A program made the position numbers and the translations under genes. The notes beneath the pieces are model-generated. The model was not told the DNA's origin. It searched no databases and saw only the letters and a list, made by a program, of their open reading frames with translations. DNA of 41,374 nt, taken from NCBI GenBank assembly GCA_003208835.1, contig QCVD01000021.1:1-41374 (forward strand), in the 5' to 3' direction. Positions 34,343-41,374 of the stretch are shown piece after piece (position 1 is the stretch's first letter; each line of letters opens with the position of its first letter). The DNA is from Synechococcus sp. AG-683-C23. GTDB lineage: Bacteria > Cyanobacteriota > Cyanobacteriia > PCC-6307 > Cyanobiaceae.

Positions 34343-35308
34343 ATGGCTGGCATGGATAAGGCGGAAGCACTGGCGTTTGTCAGTCGAATGTTTGATGCCG
34401 CTTCTGCAGGTGCTGCTATCTGGGGCGATCCGCTTTTGGTCAAGCGGTTTTTATCGCAGTGCAGCCGCACAGGCAGCGAAGAAACGATTCGCGGCTACAG
34501 GCGCGAAATACGTGACTTCATGCGTTGGCGTGACTTGCACAATCCGCATTTGCTTTTGCGGGAAATGACTGCACCGTTTTGCCAAGACTTTGTGGACGAG
34601 CTTCGCCGTGAGGTTGAAGCCGAACGGCTGAAGCCTCGGACGTTTAATCGTCGAATTGCCGCAGTGTCATCACTGTTTCGCTGGGCATCAGAACCGTCCC
34701 GGTCAGCCGTGACTGGTGTGCCGCGCAATCCGATCCCGTCGCGATCGTTGCTGCACGCAGAGAAAACAACCAGAGGTTTGTCTGAGGAGCAGGTCGGTTT
34801 GCTTCTGGCTGCAATCTGCAGATCCATGCGCAGTGACCCCAGAGCACCTCGTGACTATGTGTTGGTTAAAGGAAGTTATCTGCTTGGTTGTCGAGTTGGG
34901 GAACTTGCTCGATTGAAATGGGAGGACGTTGAACGCTTAAGCGATGGCGGGCAAATCCACCTCTTTGGGAAGGGATCTAAATCAAGAGTGGTCCGCGTTA
35001 GCGGGGACACGTTGGCTCTTTTCGAATCTTTGGGCCGCGGCGAAGACGACAGCTACCTCTTTCCAAGCCCACGACGTAAAGCGCATCTAAGTCGCCAAGC
35101 GATTGGTGATGTTTGCCGCAAGTGGGGCAGAGCGGCTGGTTTTCATCTGCATCCGCACCAGTTGCGGCATAGCCATGCCACGCATGCCATCAGGCGTGGG
35201 TGTGATGTGTTCGTTTTGGCTGGATCGCTTGGTCATGCCAGTACGTCCACGACGGCTCACTATGTGGCGGCAAACCCAAAAGACAGCAGTTCGTTACGTC
35301 TCGGATAG
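34343..35308 (+). CDS. tyrosine recombinase / integrase (XerC/D-like)
   Basis: The 321-residue protein has a SAM-like core-binding N-terminus (about 30-140, including CSRTGSEETIRGYRREIRDFMRW) and a complete catalytic domain: Arg in GCRVGELARLKW (about 186), Lys in GKGSKSRVV, HxxR in HPHQLRHSHATH, His in GSLGHAS and nucleophile Tyr in TTAHYVAAN. All catalytic residues are present. It starts about 117 bases after the ssrA hairpin, the usual place for an integrase that uses tmRNA as its attachment site; whether it is a mobile-element integrase or a resident recombinase is not proved. The frame is open upstream to 34181 without a standard start. Confidence 0.9.
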   Translation: MAGMDKAEALAFVSRMFDAASAGAAIWGDPLLVKRFLSQCSRTGSEETIRGYRREIRDFMRWRDLHNPHLLLREMTAPFCQDFVDELRREVEAERLKPRTFNRRIAAVSSLFRWASEPSRSAVTGVPRNPIPSRSLLHAEKTTRGLSEEQVGLLLAAICRSMRSDPRAPRDYVLVKGSYLLGCRVGELARLKWEDVERLSDGGQIHLFGKGSKSRVVRVSGDTLALFESLGRGEDDSYLFPSPRRKAHLSRQAIGDVCRKWGRAAGFHLHPHQLRHSHATHAIRRGCDVFVLAGSLGHASTSTTAHYVAANPKDSSSLRLG

Positions 35309-35646
35309 CAGCGTAATTGTTGTTACCGAGAGTCAAACAGAGCAAAAGAAAGCCCTCAGTAATTGAGGGCAATTCATCATCTTCAAAATACCTTCAGGAG
35401 AATTATGAAAATAATCATCTCCGCTATCATTGGCTAAAATGAGAATAAGTGGATTACTTAGTTCGAGTCTTTCATGTCGGATGGTTGATGAATGATCTCT
35501 ACCGATCTTCTCAGTGTGACAAATTGCCTTGCATCAATGCATCGCAGACATCCAGATACGCTTTCAAGTTTGGTGCCATTGTTCGCTGGAGTTGTGGCAA
35601 TGACCCAGCGAGATCTCATTACTTACTTGCTCAATACGGAGGCTGA
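35309..35646. other. intergenic, 338 bases with one hairpin
   Basis: The stretch holds the terminator hairpin at 35352-35370 and otherwise only short frames with poor composition. No RNA gene or clear promoter is seen. Confidence 0.5.
35352..35370. terminator. hairpin after the integrase
   Basis: GCCCTCA (35352-35358) pairs with TGAGGGC (35364-35370) across a GTAAT loop. On the plus strand it is followed by AATTCATC; on the minus strand it is followed by a T-rich TTTCTTTT stretch, so termination may be stronger in that direction. Confidence 0.6.
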
Positions 35647-36015
35647 TTGGCCATGGCACGAGCAACAGCAGCAGAGACCTCCGACCGTATCGATGCTCTC
35701 CAAGGAATGATCCTTGAGGGTGAGCTCAACACTGCATGTCTCACCTTTGCGAGACAACAGTGGGGTATCTCCCGAGCGCAGGGGTACAAGCTCCTGAAGC
35801 GTGCCTGGAGTCAGATCAAGGACGATGTTGATGAAACAGGGATTGACCGGCTTGAACTGCTGGCTTGGTCAATACAGACGCTGATGTCCGCGGCTGGTCA
35901 AGCGAAGCAACAGAAAAATCCTGGAGCTGTTGTTGCTTGCATTAAGCAGCTCGACTGGATGACGGGGTTGGGAATTAATTCAGTATCTGGAAGCAGCAGT
36001 CAGCGCAGACGCTGA
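35647..36015 (+). CDS. small helix-turn-helix-like protein (terminase-small-subunit-like)
   Basis: The frame from 35647 (second Met at 35653) gives 122 or 120 residues, all predicted helical. The segment TFARQQWGISRAQGYKLLKRAWSQIKDD (about 33-60) resembles the helix-turn-helix of phage small terminases and related DNA-binding proteins, followed by DRLELLAWSIQTLMSAAGQAKQQKNPGAVVACIKQLDWMTGLG. I recall similar small proteins in marine Synechococcus/Prochlorococcus accessory regions but not a defined function. No large terminase is nearby, so a phage role is only one possibility. The gene lies between the integrase and the giant surface protein. Confidence 0.6.
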   Translation: MAMARATAAETSDRIDALQGMILEGELNTACLTFARQQWGISRAQGYKLLKRAWSQIKDDVDETGIDRLELLAWSIQTLMSAAGQAKQQKNPGAVVACIKQLDWMTGLGINSVSGSSSQRRR

Positions 36016-36113
36016 GAATGTTGGCATTAATATAACTTCAAGCCCATAAATGAACCGTAATCAAGTATTAAGTACTCATATGTATGTAAGGGCTTACACC
36101 AAAAAATCGGCAC

Positions 36114-37755
36114 TTAGATTATTTCAATGTTGAAGTTACGTAGTGATGCGAGATCATTACCTGAATCATCCTGGATGATGTTTGAGGATTGATCACCTTT
36201 GAGATCTTTGTAGGTAAGAGAAAGAGAATTTGCTGATGCAGCCAGTGGTTTTTTTAAAGTAATGATTGCGGTTGAATCGTCATCTTGTGGGACAAGTGCA
36301 GAAGCAACACGGACACGTTTTTTGCCAGCTCTTAATTTAAAACGTGATGGACTGACTTTTCCTGTTTGGAGTGTTTTATCAAACTCAAGCACGAGTTCTG
36401 TACCATCGAGATAGGCATCTTCCAGACTTGGTGGATTATTGTCGGTTAGCGTTTCAAAGGTCGATGTGTCATTAACTGGAGAAAGGTTTTTGAAGGACGT
36501 AAGGTCATTCCCATCAGTATCTTCTGCAACGCCTGAGAGTTGATTTCCTGTGAGGTCTCGATATGAAATTAAGATGTCCTGCTTTGGATTGATTGATTCC
36601 TTGAGATTAAGAGTGATAATTCCGTCAGACTGACTTGTACTGACCGAGCTGATTTTTTGTTTTCTTTTATCAGCAGTAACGCGGAAGCGTGCAGCTTTTG
36701 GTATGGAAGAGGAGAGACTATCGGTAAGGTAGAGATTGATAATTTTGCCATCAGCATCGGCATAGTCAACTTCGAAATCTGTTGCTGATTTGCGTGTATT
36801 GTTGATGAGGGTAAAATTACTAATTGTAGCAAGATCATTACCATCTATATCTTCAATAACATTGTTCTTTTGATTGCCCTGCGCGTCTGTATAAGAGAGG
36901 GTTACGTTATCTCCATGGGCGACAGGGGAGGCGATCTTAAGAACAGCTTCTCGATCATTTGGAGAAAGAGTAATTGATTTGACTTTGATATCCTTGTTAT
37001 TCGCTCTTAGCCGAAAGGTACCTTTGGATGGTGTTGTAGAACTGAGTTCTCGGTTAAAGGCAAGAACAACTTCATTACCATTAATTTCAGCTGTATTGAT
37101 ATTGAGAGGATCAATGGATCGTATGGATATGTTTTCAACGCTTAAATTACTAAACGATTCAAGGTCATTTCCAGCAAGATCTTGGATGACATTAGCTTTT
37201 TGATCACCGCTTATATCGCTGTAGGAGAGGGTGATGTTGCTGCCACGATCAACAGCGCTTGAAAGTGTGAGATCAAGTTGAGCAGAACTGCTATCAACGG
37301 AAGCTGAAGTAATGGAGATGGCTTTGCCGTCTTCCTTCAGTATCCAAGAACGATTAGAAGGAGTGGCTTTTGCAATTACTTCATCGAAAGAAAGTGAGAG
37401 AACTTTCCCATTGATCGTTGCACCTGTAACTCTCGGTGCACTGCTATCTGAGCTGTTATTACTTACGCGGGTTGAAAAAGAAGCAAGGTCAGTGCCGTTG
37501 GGCGTTTGGAGAACACCGGAGGCTTGGTTGCCGTTTAAGTCGTTGTAGGCGAGCTTGACGGTTTGATTGGGCTTGATTGCAGAAGCCAGGTTGAGCTTGA
37601 GGGAGCCTGCATCTGCGTTTAACGATGACGAACTGATGTCGATGGATGTGCCATCAGCAGTGATAGAAAAGCGATTATGATTTGGCTTAGTGTTGTCTAG
37701 GGAAGAATCAAAAAAGAGATTAAGAGTGCTTGCGTTGACGGAGGCAGAGAGTAAG
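36114..37755 (-). repeat. five tandem SWM-type repeats within the giant gene
   Basis: Five units of about 320-350 bases each end with the consensus G(N/D)Q-x-x-x-V-x-x-x-x-GNDL-x-S/T-F. They differ more from each other than the Calx-beta-like units do, so they are an older array. The last unit forms the C-terminus. Confidence 0.85.
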
Positions 37756-40418
37756 GACGCCTTTTGCTGAGTGACAGACGTATCAGCAATATCGATTTTC
37801 TTTTGGGTGAGGAGTGTTTTGCGGCTTGAATCGGAGAAGAGCTGGAGCTCAAGGGATTCAGATCCTTCTGTTATTTTGTCTTCTGCGAGGGCATGGGTGA
37901 GTGTGAACTCACCGGACTTATCGATAGCTGATGAGCCTTTAAGAGAGCCCGATGAGAAGTCTGATGTATTGACCCCAGCACCTGAAAGATTCCAGTAAAG
38001 GCGTGTACCTGGATCAATATTTTTTGTTGCGATAGTAGAAGTAAAGATGTCTCCTTCTTCGATCTTTATGCTGGAGAAAGCAATCGAATAAGCAGCCTTG
38101 GCAGGTGTTTTAGATGTATCACTAATAGAAGCCGACGCTTCATCACCAACTTGCAGGGTGCGTTGTTGATCGGAGAAGAGAAGGATGCGTGCTGTTTCTG
38201 ATCCTTCTGTGAGTTTGTCGGCAAGGGCTTTGCGAGTGAACGAAGCGTTGCCGCTGGCATTGATGGCGATGCTGCCGGTTAAGGGAGAAGAGAAATCTTT
38301 GGCATCAACGTCACCTTTGATGGAGTAGTAGAGCTTGGTGCCTGCTTTGACGTTGGTTGATGCAATGGATGCGCGAAATGAATCGCGTTCATCGATCGCC
38401 GATGGACTGACAGAAAGTGAGTAGGAGGGTTTCTTGGGTGCTTTAGAGGCATCACTGATAGGAGCCGATGCGGCATCACCAACTTGCAGGGTGCGTTTTT
38501 TATCGGAATACAGAACAACGAGTGCTGTTTCTGATCCTTCTGTGAGCTTGTCAGCCAGGACCTTTCTGGTAAAGGATGCATTACCAGAAGAATCAATCGT
38601 GACATCGCCTGTTAAGGGTGATTTGCCGTTGAAGTCCTCAGCATCAACATCTCCCTTAATGGTGTAGTAGAGCTTAGTTCCATCTTTGACGTTGGTTGTG
38701 GTAATTGATCCAATGAAGGAGTCTCCTTCATTGATCGGTGATGGACCAAGTGAAAGTGAATAGCTAGCTTTTGGAGTAGTCGAAGTGTCGTTGATTGAAA
38801 TAGAGACTTCATTGCCAATGGATGTAGTGCGTTCCTTGTCTGAGTAGAGAAGGATACGTGCTGATTCAGACCCTTCTGTGATACTGTCGGATGTTATTTT
38901 ATATTCAAAAGAGGCTTTTCCACTAGAGTTTATCATGATACTTCCATTCTCTCCTGAACCATCGGTGAAATCAGAAGCATCCACTGCTCCTACGATCGAG
39001 TAATAAAGAGTAGTTCCAGTTTTAACATTTTTTGTATTGACAGATGCAATAAGTGTACTCCCTTCATCGACAGTCTTTTTGCTGGTTGAAAGTACATAAG
39101 AAGAGGTTGGGATGAATCCATCGGCAAGTATTGCTTTATATAAAAAGTTTTCCGCACCATCGTCTGCCAGGTCTGCAGCTGACGAGGCCGAATCAAAATA
39201 GTTAGATGAAAATTTAATTGGAGTGCCTATTTGATTGCTATCCCTAGTGTGGAATATAGAATCACCCGAAAAACTTTCAATAGCATTGCCCGAAAAAATA
39301 GTATGAGAGTTTGCATGTTTCAAGACGTATTTACTGGTATTTGAAAATGTATTTGACCTTGCGATTACGGATACACCAGGCATATCAATGCCATTATTTA
39401 CGGAATCGAATTTATTGTCAAACACATCAATATGAGGTCCTGATCCGAAGCTATTGTATAGGATATACTTAATTGCTGTTGTGCTGTTACTAAATCTATT
39501 CCCTTTGACTTGTATGTTGTTTTCAATCATCGAATCTACGTGTCCAAAGCCTAGTCCAACCCCATTTCCTGATAAATAATTATCAGTTATGACCAGTCCC
39601 GGAGTAGTTGAGTTTATCCAGCTGTATGAATCTACTGAAATACCATTACTAGCATCTATATCGTTTTGAGCTATTTCGATGTCGCCAAGATGACTGCCAT
39701 ATCCGCCGCCACCAATCCTTATTCCTTCAGAATGCGTTCCTGCAATTGCATTGTTCTTTATAGTTAGATTGTCTACATTTCTTTGATTCGGCCAAATCGC
39801 AATTGCAGCGCCTCCTCCCTTAAAGGTATTGCCTGTGATTTCAGTATTTATGTGTGGACCATAACCCACTGTTTCATAAGGCGTATTAATGCCGCCACTT
39901 ATGTCTTTGAAGGTTGAATTAATTATCTTTATATCATCAGTATTTTTCAGGAAGATTGATGTGGTATTTCCTTCAAATATACAATCTTGAATTAGTATTC
40001 CTTGGCCATTTACACTAACTGCATTCTCTGAATCGCTAATATTTACTCCTTGCAGTACAGAGCCAGAGCTGGAGCCACTGTTTTTGTTACCAGCAAATTC
40101 AATACCTGACCAAGAACCCGCCCCATTATTGTCAGACGAAAATGTAATTCGTTGATCTTCAGAACTGGCTACAAGAAAGCTGTTTGAATCTACAAGTATT
40201 CTTTTTTTATAATCTCCACTTGATTCAATTATTATATTTGTACCTGGAGCTATTGTTAGTGTTGCGCCATTCGTGACTTTGATGCTGCCTATAAGGAATA
40301 TTTCGCCGCTCCATAGAGTGTCTGCATTAATAATTCCTGACTTCGTTTGAGCAACCATTGCCAACTCAAGAAAAAGCATTTTAAATATTACTGTCGATCG
40401 CTGATCAATAGATTGCAA
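36114..40418 (-). CDS. giant repeat-built surface protein: beta-helix, Calx-beta-like and SWM-type repeats
   Basis: The product is 1434 residues. The N-terminus (about 25-430) is a right-handed parallel beta-helix of NTF/ITGN/IKNN-type rungs. Next come four about 112-residue Calx-beta-like units (starting near 440, 551, 664 and 778), each with YSLS...EGDSF, GTKLYY-, TEGSE- and FSD/YSD- landmarks. Then come five about 108-residue SWM-type repeats (near 890, 993, 1103, 1211 and 1328), each with LTYSD/YxDLxGNQ...NVIQDxxGNDLASF. SWM repeats are named after Synechococcus swimming protein SwmB. The sequence is Ser/Thr/Asn/Asp-rich and nearly Cys-free, as in secreted adhesins and S-layer-like proteins. 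No classical signal peptide is seen; type I secretion is inferred. The start may be an internal ATG near residue 14 or 21. Confidence 0.85.
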   Translation of the reverse strand: MQSIDQRSTVIFKMLFLELAMVAQTKSGIINADTLWSGEIFLIGSIKVTNGATLTIAPGTNIIIESSGDYKKRILVDSNSFLVASSEDQRITFSSDNNGAGSWSGIEFAGNKNSGSSSGSVLQGVNISDSENAVSVNGQGILIQDCIFEGNTTSIFLKNTDDIKIINSTFKDISGGINTPYETVGYGPHINTEITGNTFKGGGAAIAIWPNQRNVDNLTIKNNAIAGTHSEGIRIGGGGYGSHLGDIEIAQNDIDASNGISVDSYSWINSTTPGLVITDNYLSGNGVGLGFGHVDSMIENNIQVKGNRFSNSTTAIKYILYNSFGSGPHIDVFDNKFDSVNNGIDMPGVSVIARSNTFSNTSKYVLKHANSHTIFSGNAIESFSGDSIFHTRDSNQIGTPIKFSSNYFDSASSAADLADDGAENFLYKAILADGFIPTSSYVLSTSKKTVDEGSTLIASVNTKNVKTGTTLYYSIVGAVDASDFTDGSGENGSIMINSSGKASFEYKITSDSITEGSESARILLYSDKERTTSIGNEVSISINDTSTTPKASYSLSLGPSPINEGDSFIGSITTTNVKDGTKLYYTIKGDVDAEDFNGKSPLTGDVTIDSSGNASFTRKVLADKLTEGSETALVVLYSDKKRTLQVGDAASAPISDASKAPKKPSYSLSVSPSAIDERDSFRASIASTNVKAGTKLYYSIKGDVDAKDFSSPLTGSIAINASGNASFTRKALADKLTEGSETARILLFSDQQRTLQVGDEASASISDTSKTPAKAAYSIAFSSIKIEEGDIFTSTIATKNIDPGTRLYWNLSGAGVNTSDFSSGSLKGSSAIDKSGEFTLTHALAEDKITEGSESLELQLFSDSSRKTLLTQKKIDIADTSVTQQKASLLSASVNASTLNLFFDSSLDNTKPNHNRFSITADGTSIDISSSSLNADAGSLKLNLASAIKPNQTVKLAYNDLNGNQASGVLQTPNGTDLASFSTRVSNNSSDSSAPRVTGATINGKVLSLSFDEVIAKATPSNRSWILKEDGKAISITSASVDSSSAQLDLTLSSAVDRGSNITLSYSDISGDQKANVIQDLAGNDLESFSNLSVENISIRSIDPLNINTAEINGNEVVLAFNRELSSTTPSKGTFRLRANNKDIKVKSITLSPNDREAVLKIASPVAHGDNVTLSYTDAQGNQKNNVIEDIDGNDLATISNFTLINNTRKSATDFEVDYADADGKIINLYLTDSLSSSIPKAARFRVTADKRKQKISSVSTSQSDGIITLNLKESINPKQDILISYRDLTGNQLSGVAEDTDGNDLTSFKNLSPVNDTSTFETLTDNNPPSLEDAYLDGTELVLEFDKTLQTGKVSPSRFKLRAGKKRVRVASALVPQDDDSTAIITLKKPLAASANSLSLTYKDLKGDQSSNIIQDDSGNDLASLRNFNIEII
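37760..39100 (-). repeat. four tandem Calx-beta-like repeats within the giant gene
   Basis: Four units of about 330-340 bases encode homologous 110-113-residue modules. Units 2 and 3 are the closest (shared RKxLADKLTEGSETA, LQVGD and TKLYY blocks, also alike at DNA level), which suggests recent intragenic duplication or recombination. Confidence 0.85.
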
Positions 40419-41196
40419 GGCAACGAAAAGTTATTAATTTAAATCCGAGTAAAACCACTTACAAAGTACGTCACTAACGTCTTTGTAGAGCTGCTGAACG
40501 AAATGATGCGTTTTGATGCTGATCAGAAGTCGATGCGTGCCCCTGTTGGGTTCGGGCAGGGCTGGCGGCGCTGACCAGCACAACTGCTTTACGTTAAAGC
40601 TCCCTAATTAGCCGCCCTTGCAATACCTGACCCTTTCCGGAGATAACGGTGGATCCCAGCCAGTCCTGGGGGTCAATACGCATATTGCCGAAGGGATGGT
40701 CTGAATCAACAAACAGAACGCAATGACCAAAAGCGCGAAGCCTGTGCCAGGCGAGTGGATGTTGGCTTGGAACCAGGGTTTATTTGCCATGCCGTCAGTG
40801 TGGAGCAGACCGTTTCAATTGAATTTATGCGGATTGCTGTTGGCACTTCGGGGTAATGATGCTGAGGGCTTCAAAAGATGACTTGATCTCGGTCTGGGAG
40901 AGCTTGGAAGAAAAGTCGATATTGATTGCATATTGAGAAGTTACCCAGCTTCAGTAGCTCAGCCCACTTTCTCTTGCCAGTTAGTAGACCAGTATTTGCA
41001 TTGCTTGTTTAGGTGGTCGCCCTGTTGCAGCTGATCTCTATAGATGTTGCGACGGAGAGGAAGTCACCTTGGAACATGTTGCCAAATAGGGAGAGTGGCT
41101 GCCGAATGCCAATCCCTGCATATCGATAGCTAACTCTTTTCGCGTGTTCGGTTCCTTGGCGGATTTCACCGTCACGACCAAATGCATCGGCTGGCG
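40419..41196. other. sparse intergenic region, possibly decayed genes
   Basis: This 778-base stretch has no convincing long gene. Minus-strand reading shows short open pieces in several frames (for example around 40850-41090) that could be gene remnants, plus one candidate small gene at 40608-40790. No RNA gene or insertion sequence is seen. Confidence 0.45.
40608..40790 (-). CDS. candidate small single-TM protein
   Basis: The 60-residue frame MANKPWFQANIHSPGTG... has one good hydrophobic helix (about 17-39, FALLVIAFCLLIQTIPSAICVL) after a short polar N-terminus. The topology looks protein-like and resembles small marine cyanobacterial membrane peptides, but there is no ribosome site and no family I can name. 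It may equally be a spurious frame. Confidence 0.35.
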   Translation of the reverse strand: MANKPWFQANIHSPGTGFALLVIAFCLLIQTIPSAICVLTPRTGWDPPLSPERVRYCKGG

Positions 41197-41374
41197 ATGG
41201 TTACGTCATTATCCAAACATTCTCAAATGTCTACCGAAGTCCGCAACTGGGGTCTCGTCGCCAGAGCCTTAGAAGCTGCTGGAAATACTTACAGTGAGAT
41301 GTACGTCCGCGCCAAAGCATTGGAATCAGGCAATCTCGTCCAATGCCCACTAGCTCTCCAGAAGCTCCATACAG
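41197..41374 (+). CDS. small conserved-type protein, partial at window end
   Basis: The frame has in-frame ATGs at 41197 and 41227, the latter giving MSTEVRNWGLVARALEAAG, and runs off the window edge without a stop. The compact helical sequence (NWGLVARALEAAGNTYSEMYVRAKAL) resembles small marine picocyanobacterial proteins I recall with the pattern NW..(V/I)AR.LE.AG....EMY.RA.AL; the function is unknown. The start at 41227 fits that pattern best. Confidence 0.5.
   Translation, partial: MVTSLSKHSQMSTEVRNWGLVARALEAAGNTYSEMYVRAKALESGNLVQCPLALQKLHT

Noticed and set aside
35449-35710. Short overlapping frames between the integrase and the small HTH-like gene.
   Set aside because: No start context, no family resemblance, and they overlap each other and the real gene.
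40626-40644. CCTGACCCTTT followed by GGAGAT, matching part of the tmRNA just after the tag (34153 onward), as a possible att remnant.
   Set aside because: An 11-base match plus a gapped 6-mer is near what chance would give over this distance, and the flanks do not align.
1-41374. CRISPR arrays, insertion sequences and rRNA genes.
   Set aside because: No regularly spaced repeats, transposase-like proteins or rRNA sequence were found on reading the window.

Overview
The window reads as a chromosome segment of a marine picocyanobacterium of the Synechococcus/Prochlorococcus lineage, most likely a phycobilisome-bearing marine Synechococcus. The evidence is a CpcG-type rod-core linker and a CpcS/CpeS-type bilin lyase, psbX, ycf66, a high-light-inducible (Hli) protein, the cyanobacterial sufR / sufBCDS arrangement, and a circularly permuted (two-piece) tmRNA. 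SWM-type repeats in a giant protein near the right end are also known from marine Synechococcus (SwmB). All calls come from reading translations and motifs; no search was run.

Layout. (1) 1-1850 is AT-rich, with a polytopic membrane protein of unknown function and a 5'-truncated TupA-like ATP-grasp remnant; it looks like the edge of a surface-polysaccharide or accessory region. (2) 1850-5818 is a minus-strand series: small membrane protein, DUF4912 protein, CpcG linker, bilin lyase, a small conserved protein and the Fe-S repressor SufR. (3) 5957-11068 is a plus-strand cluster divergent from sufR: ftrC (ferredoxin:thioredoxin reductase catalytic subunit), sufB, sufC, sufD and sufS. These build Fe-S clusters on the SufBCD scaffold with sulfur from SufS, under an Fe-S-sensing repressor. 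(4) 11103-24356 is core housekeeping: an ammonium transporter, an S9 peptidase, peptide deformylase, DUF3747, ComM, a HIT protein, an SbmA-like ABC exporter followed by an Hli protein, two TolB-like lipoproteins, Ycf66 and PsbX, YggT and biotin carboxylase. (5) 24486-33909 holds tRNA-Leu(GAG), an LpxB-like glycosyltransferase, MsrB, a PRC-barrel protein, SMC, a LigD-N-like small protein, a DUF883-like/holin-like pair and a THUMP-domain rRNA methyltransferase. (6) 33936-34226 is the permuted ssrA, followed at once by a complete tyrosine recombinase, a small helix-turn-helix-like protein and a 1434-residue repeat-built surface protein. This is the layout expected of a genomic island inserted at tmRNA. 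The window ends in sparse DNA and a partial small gene.

The most notable points are these: a tmRNA-anchored island with a modular beta-helix/Calx-beta-like/SWM surface protein; an integrase frame that stays open back into the tmRNA; a lipoprotein whose signal peptide is reachable only from a CTG codon in a CTGA overlap; a perfect NtcA-type palindrome just before the probable amt start; inverted repeats between sufR and ftrC; and a 15-bp tandem repeat in ycf66.
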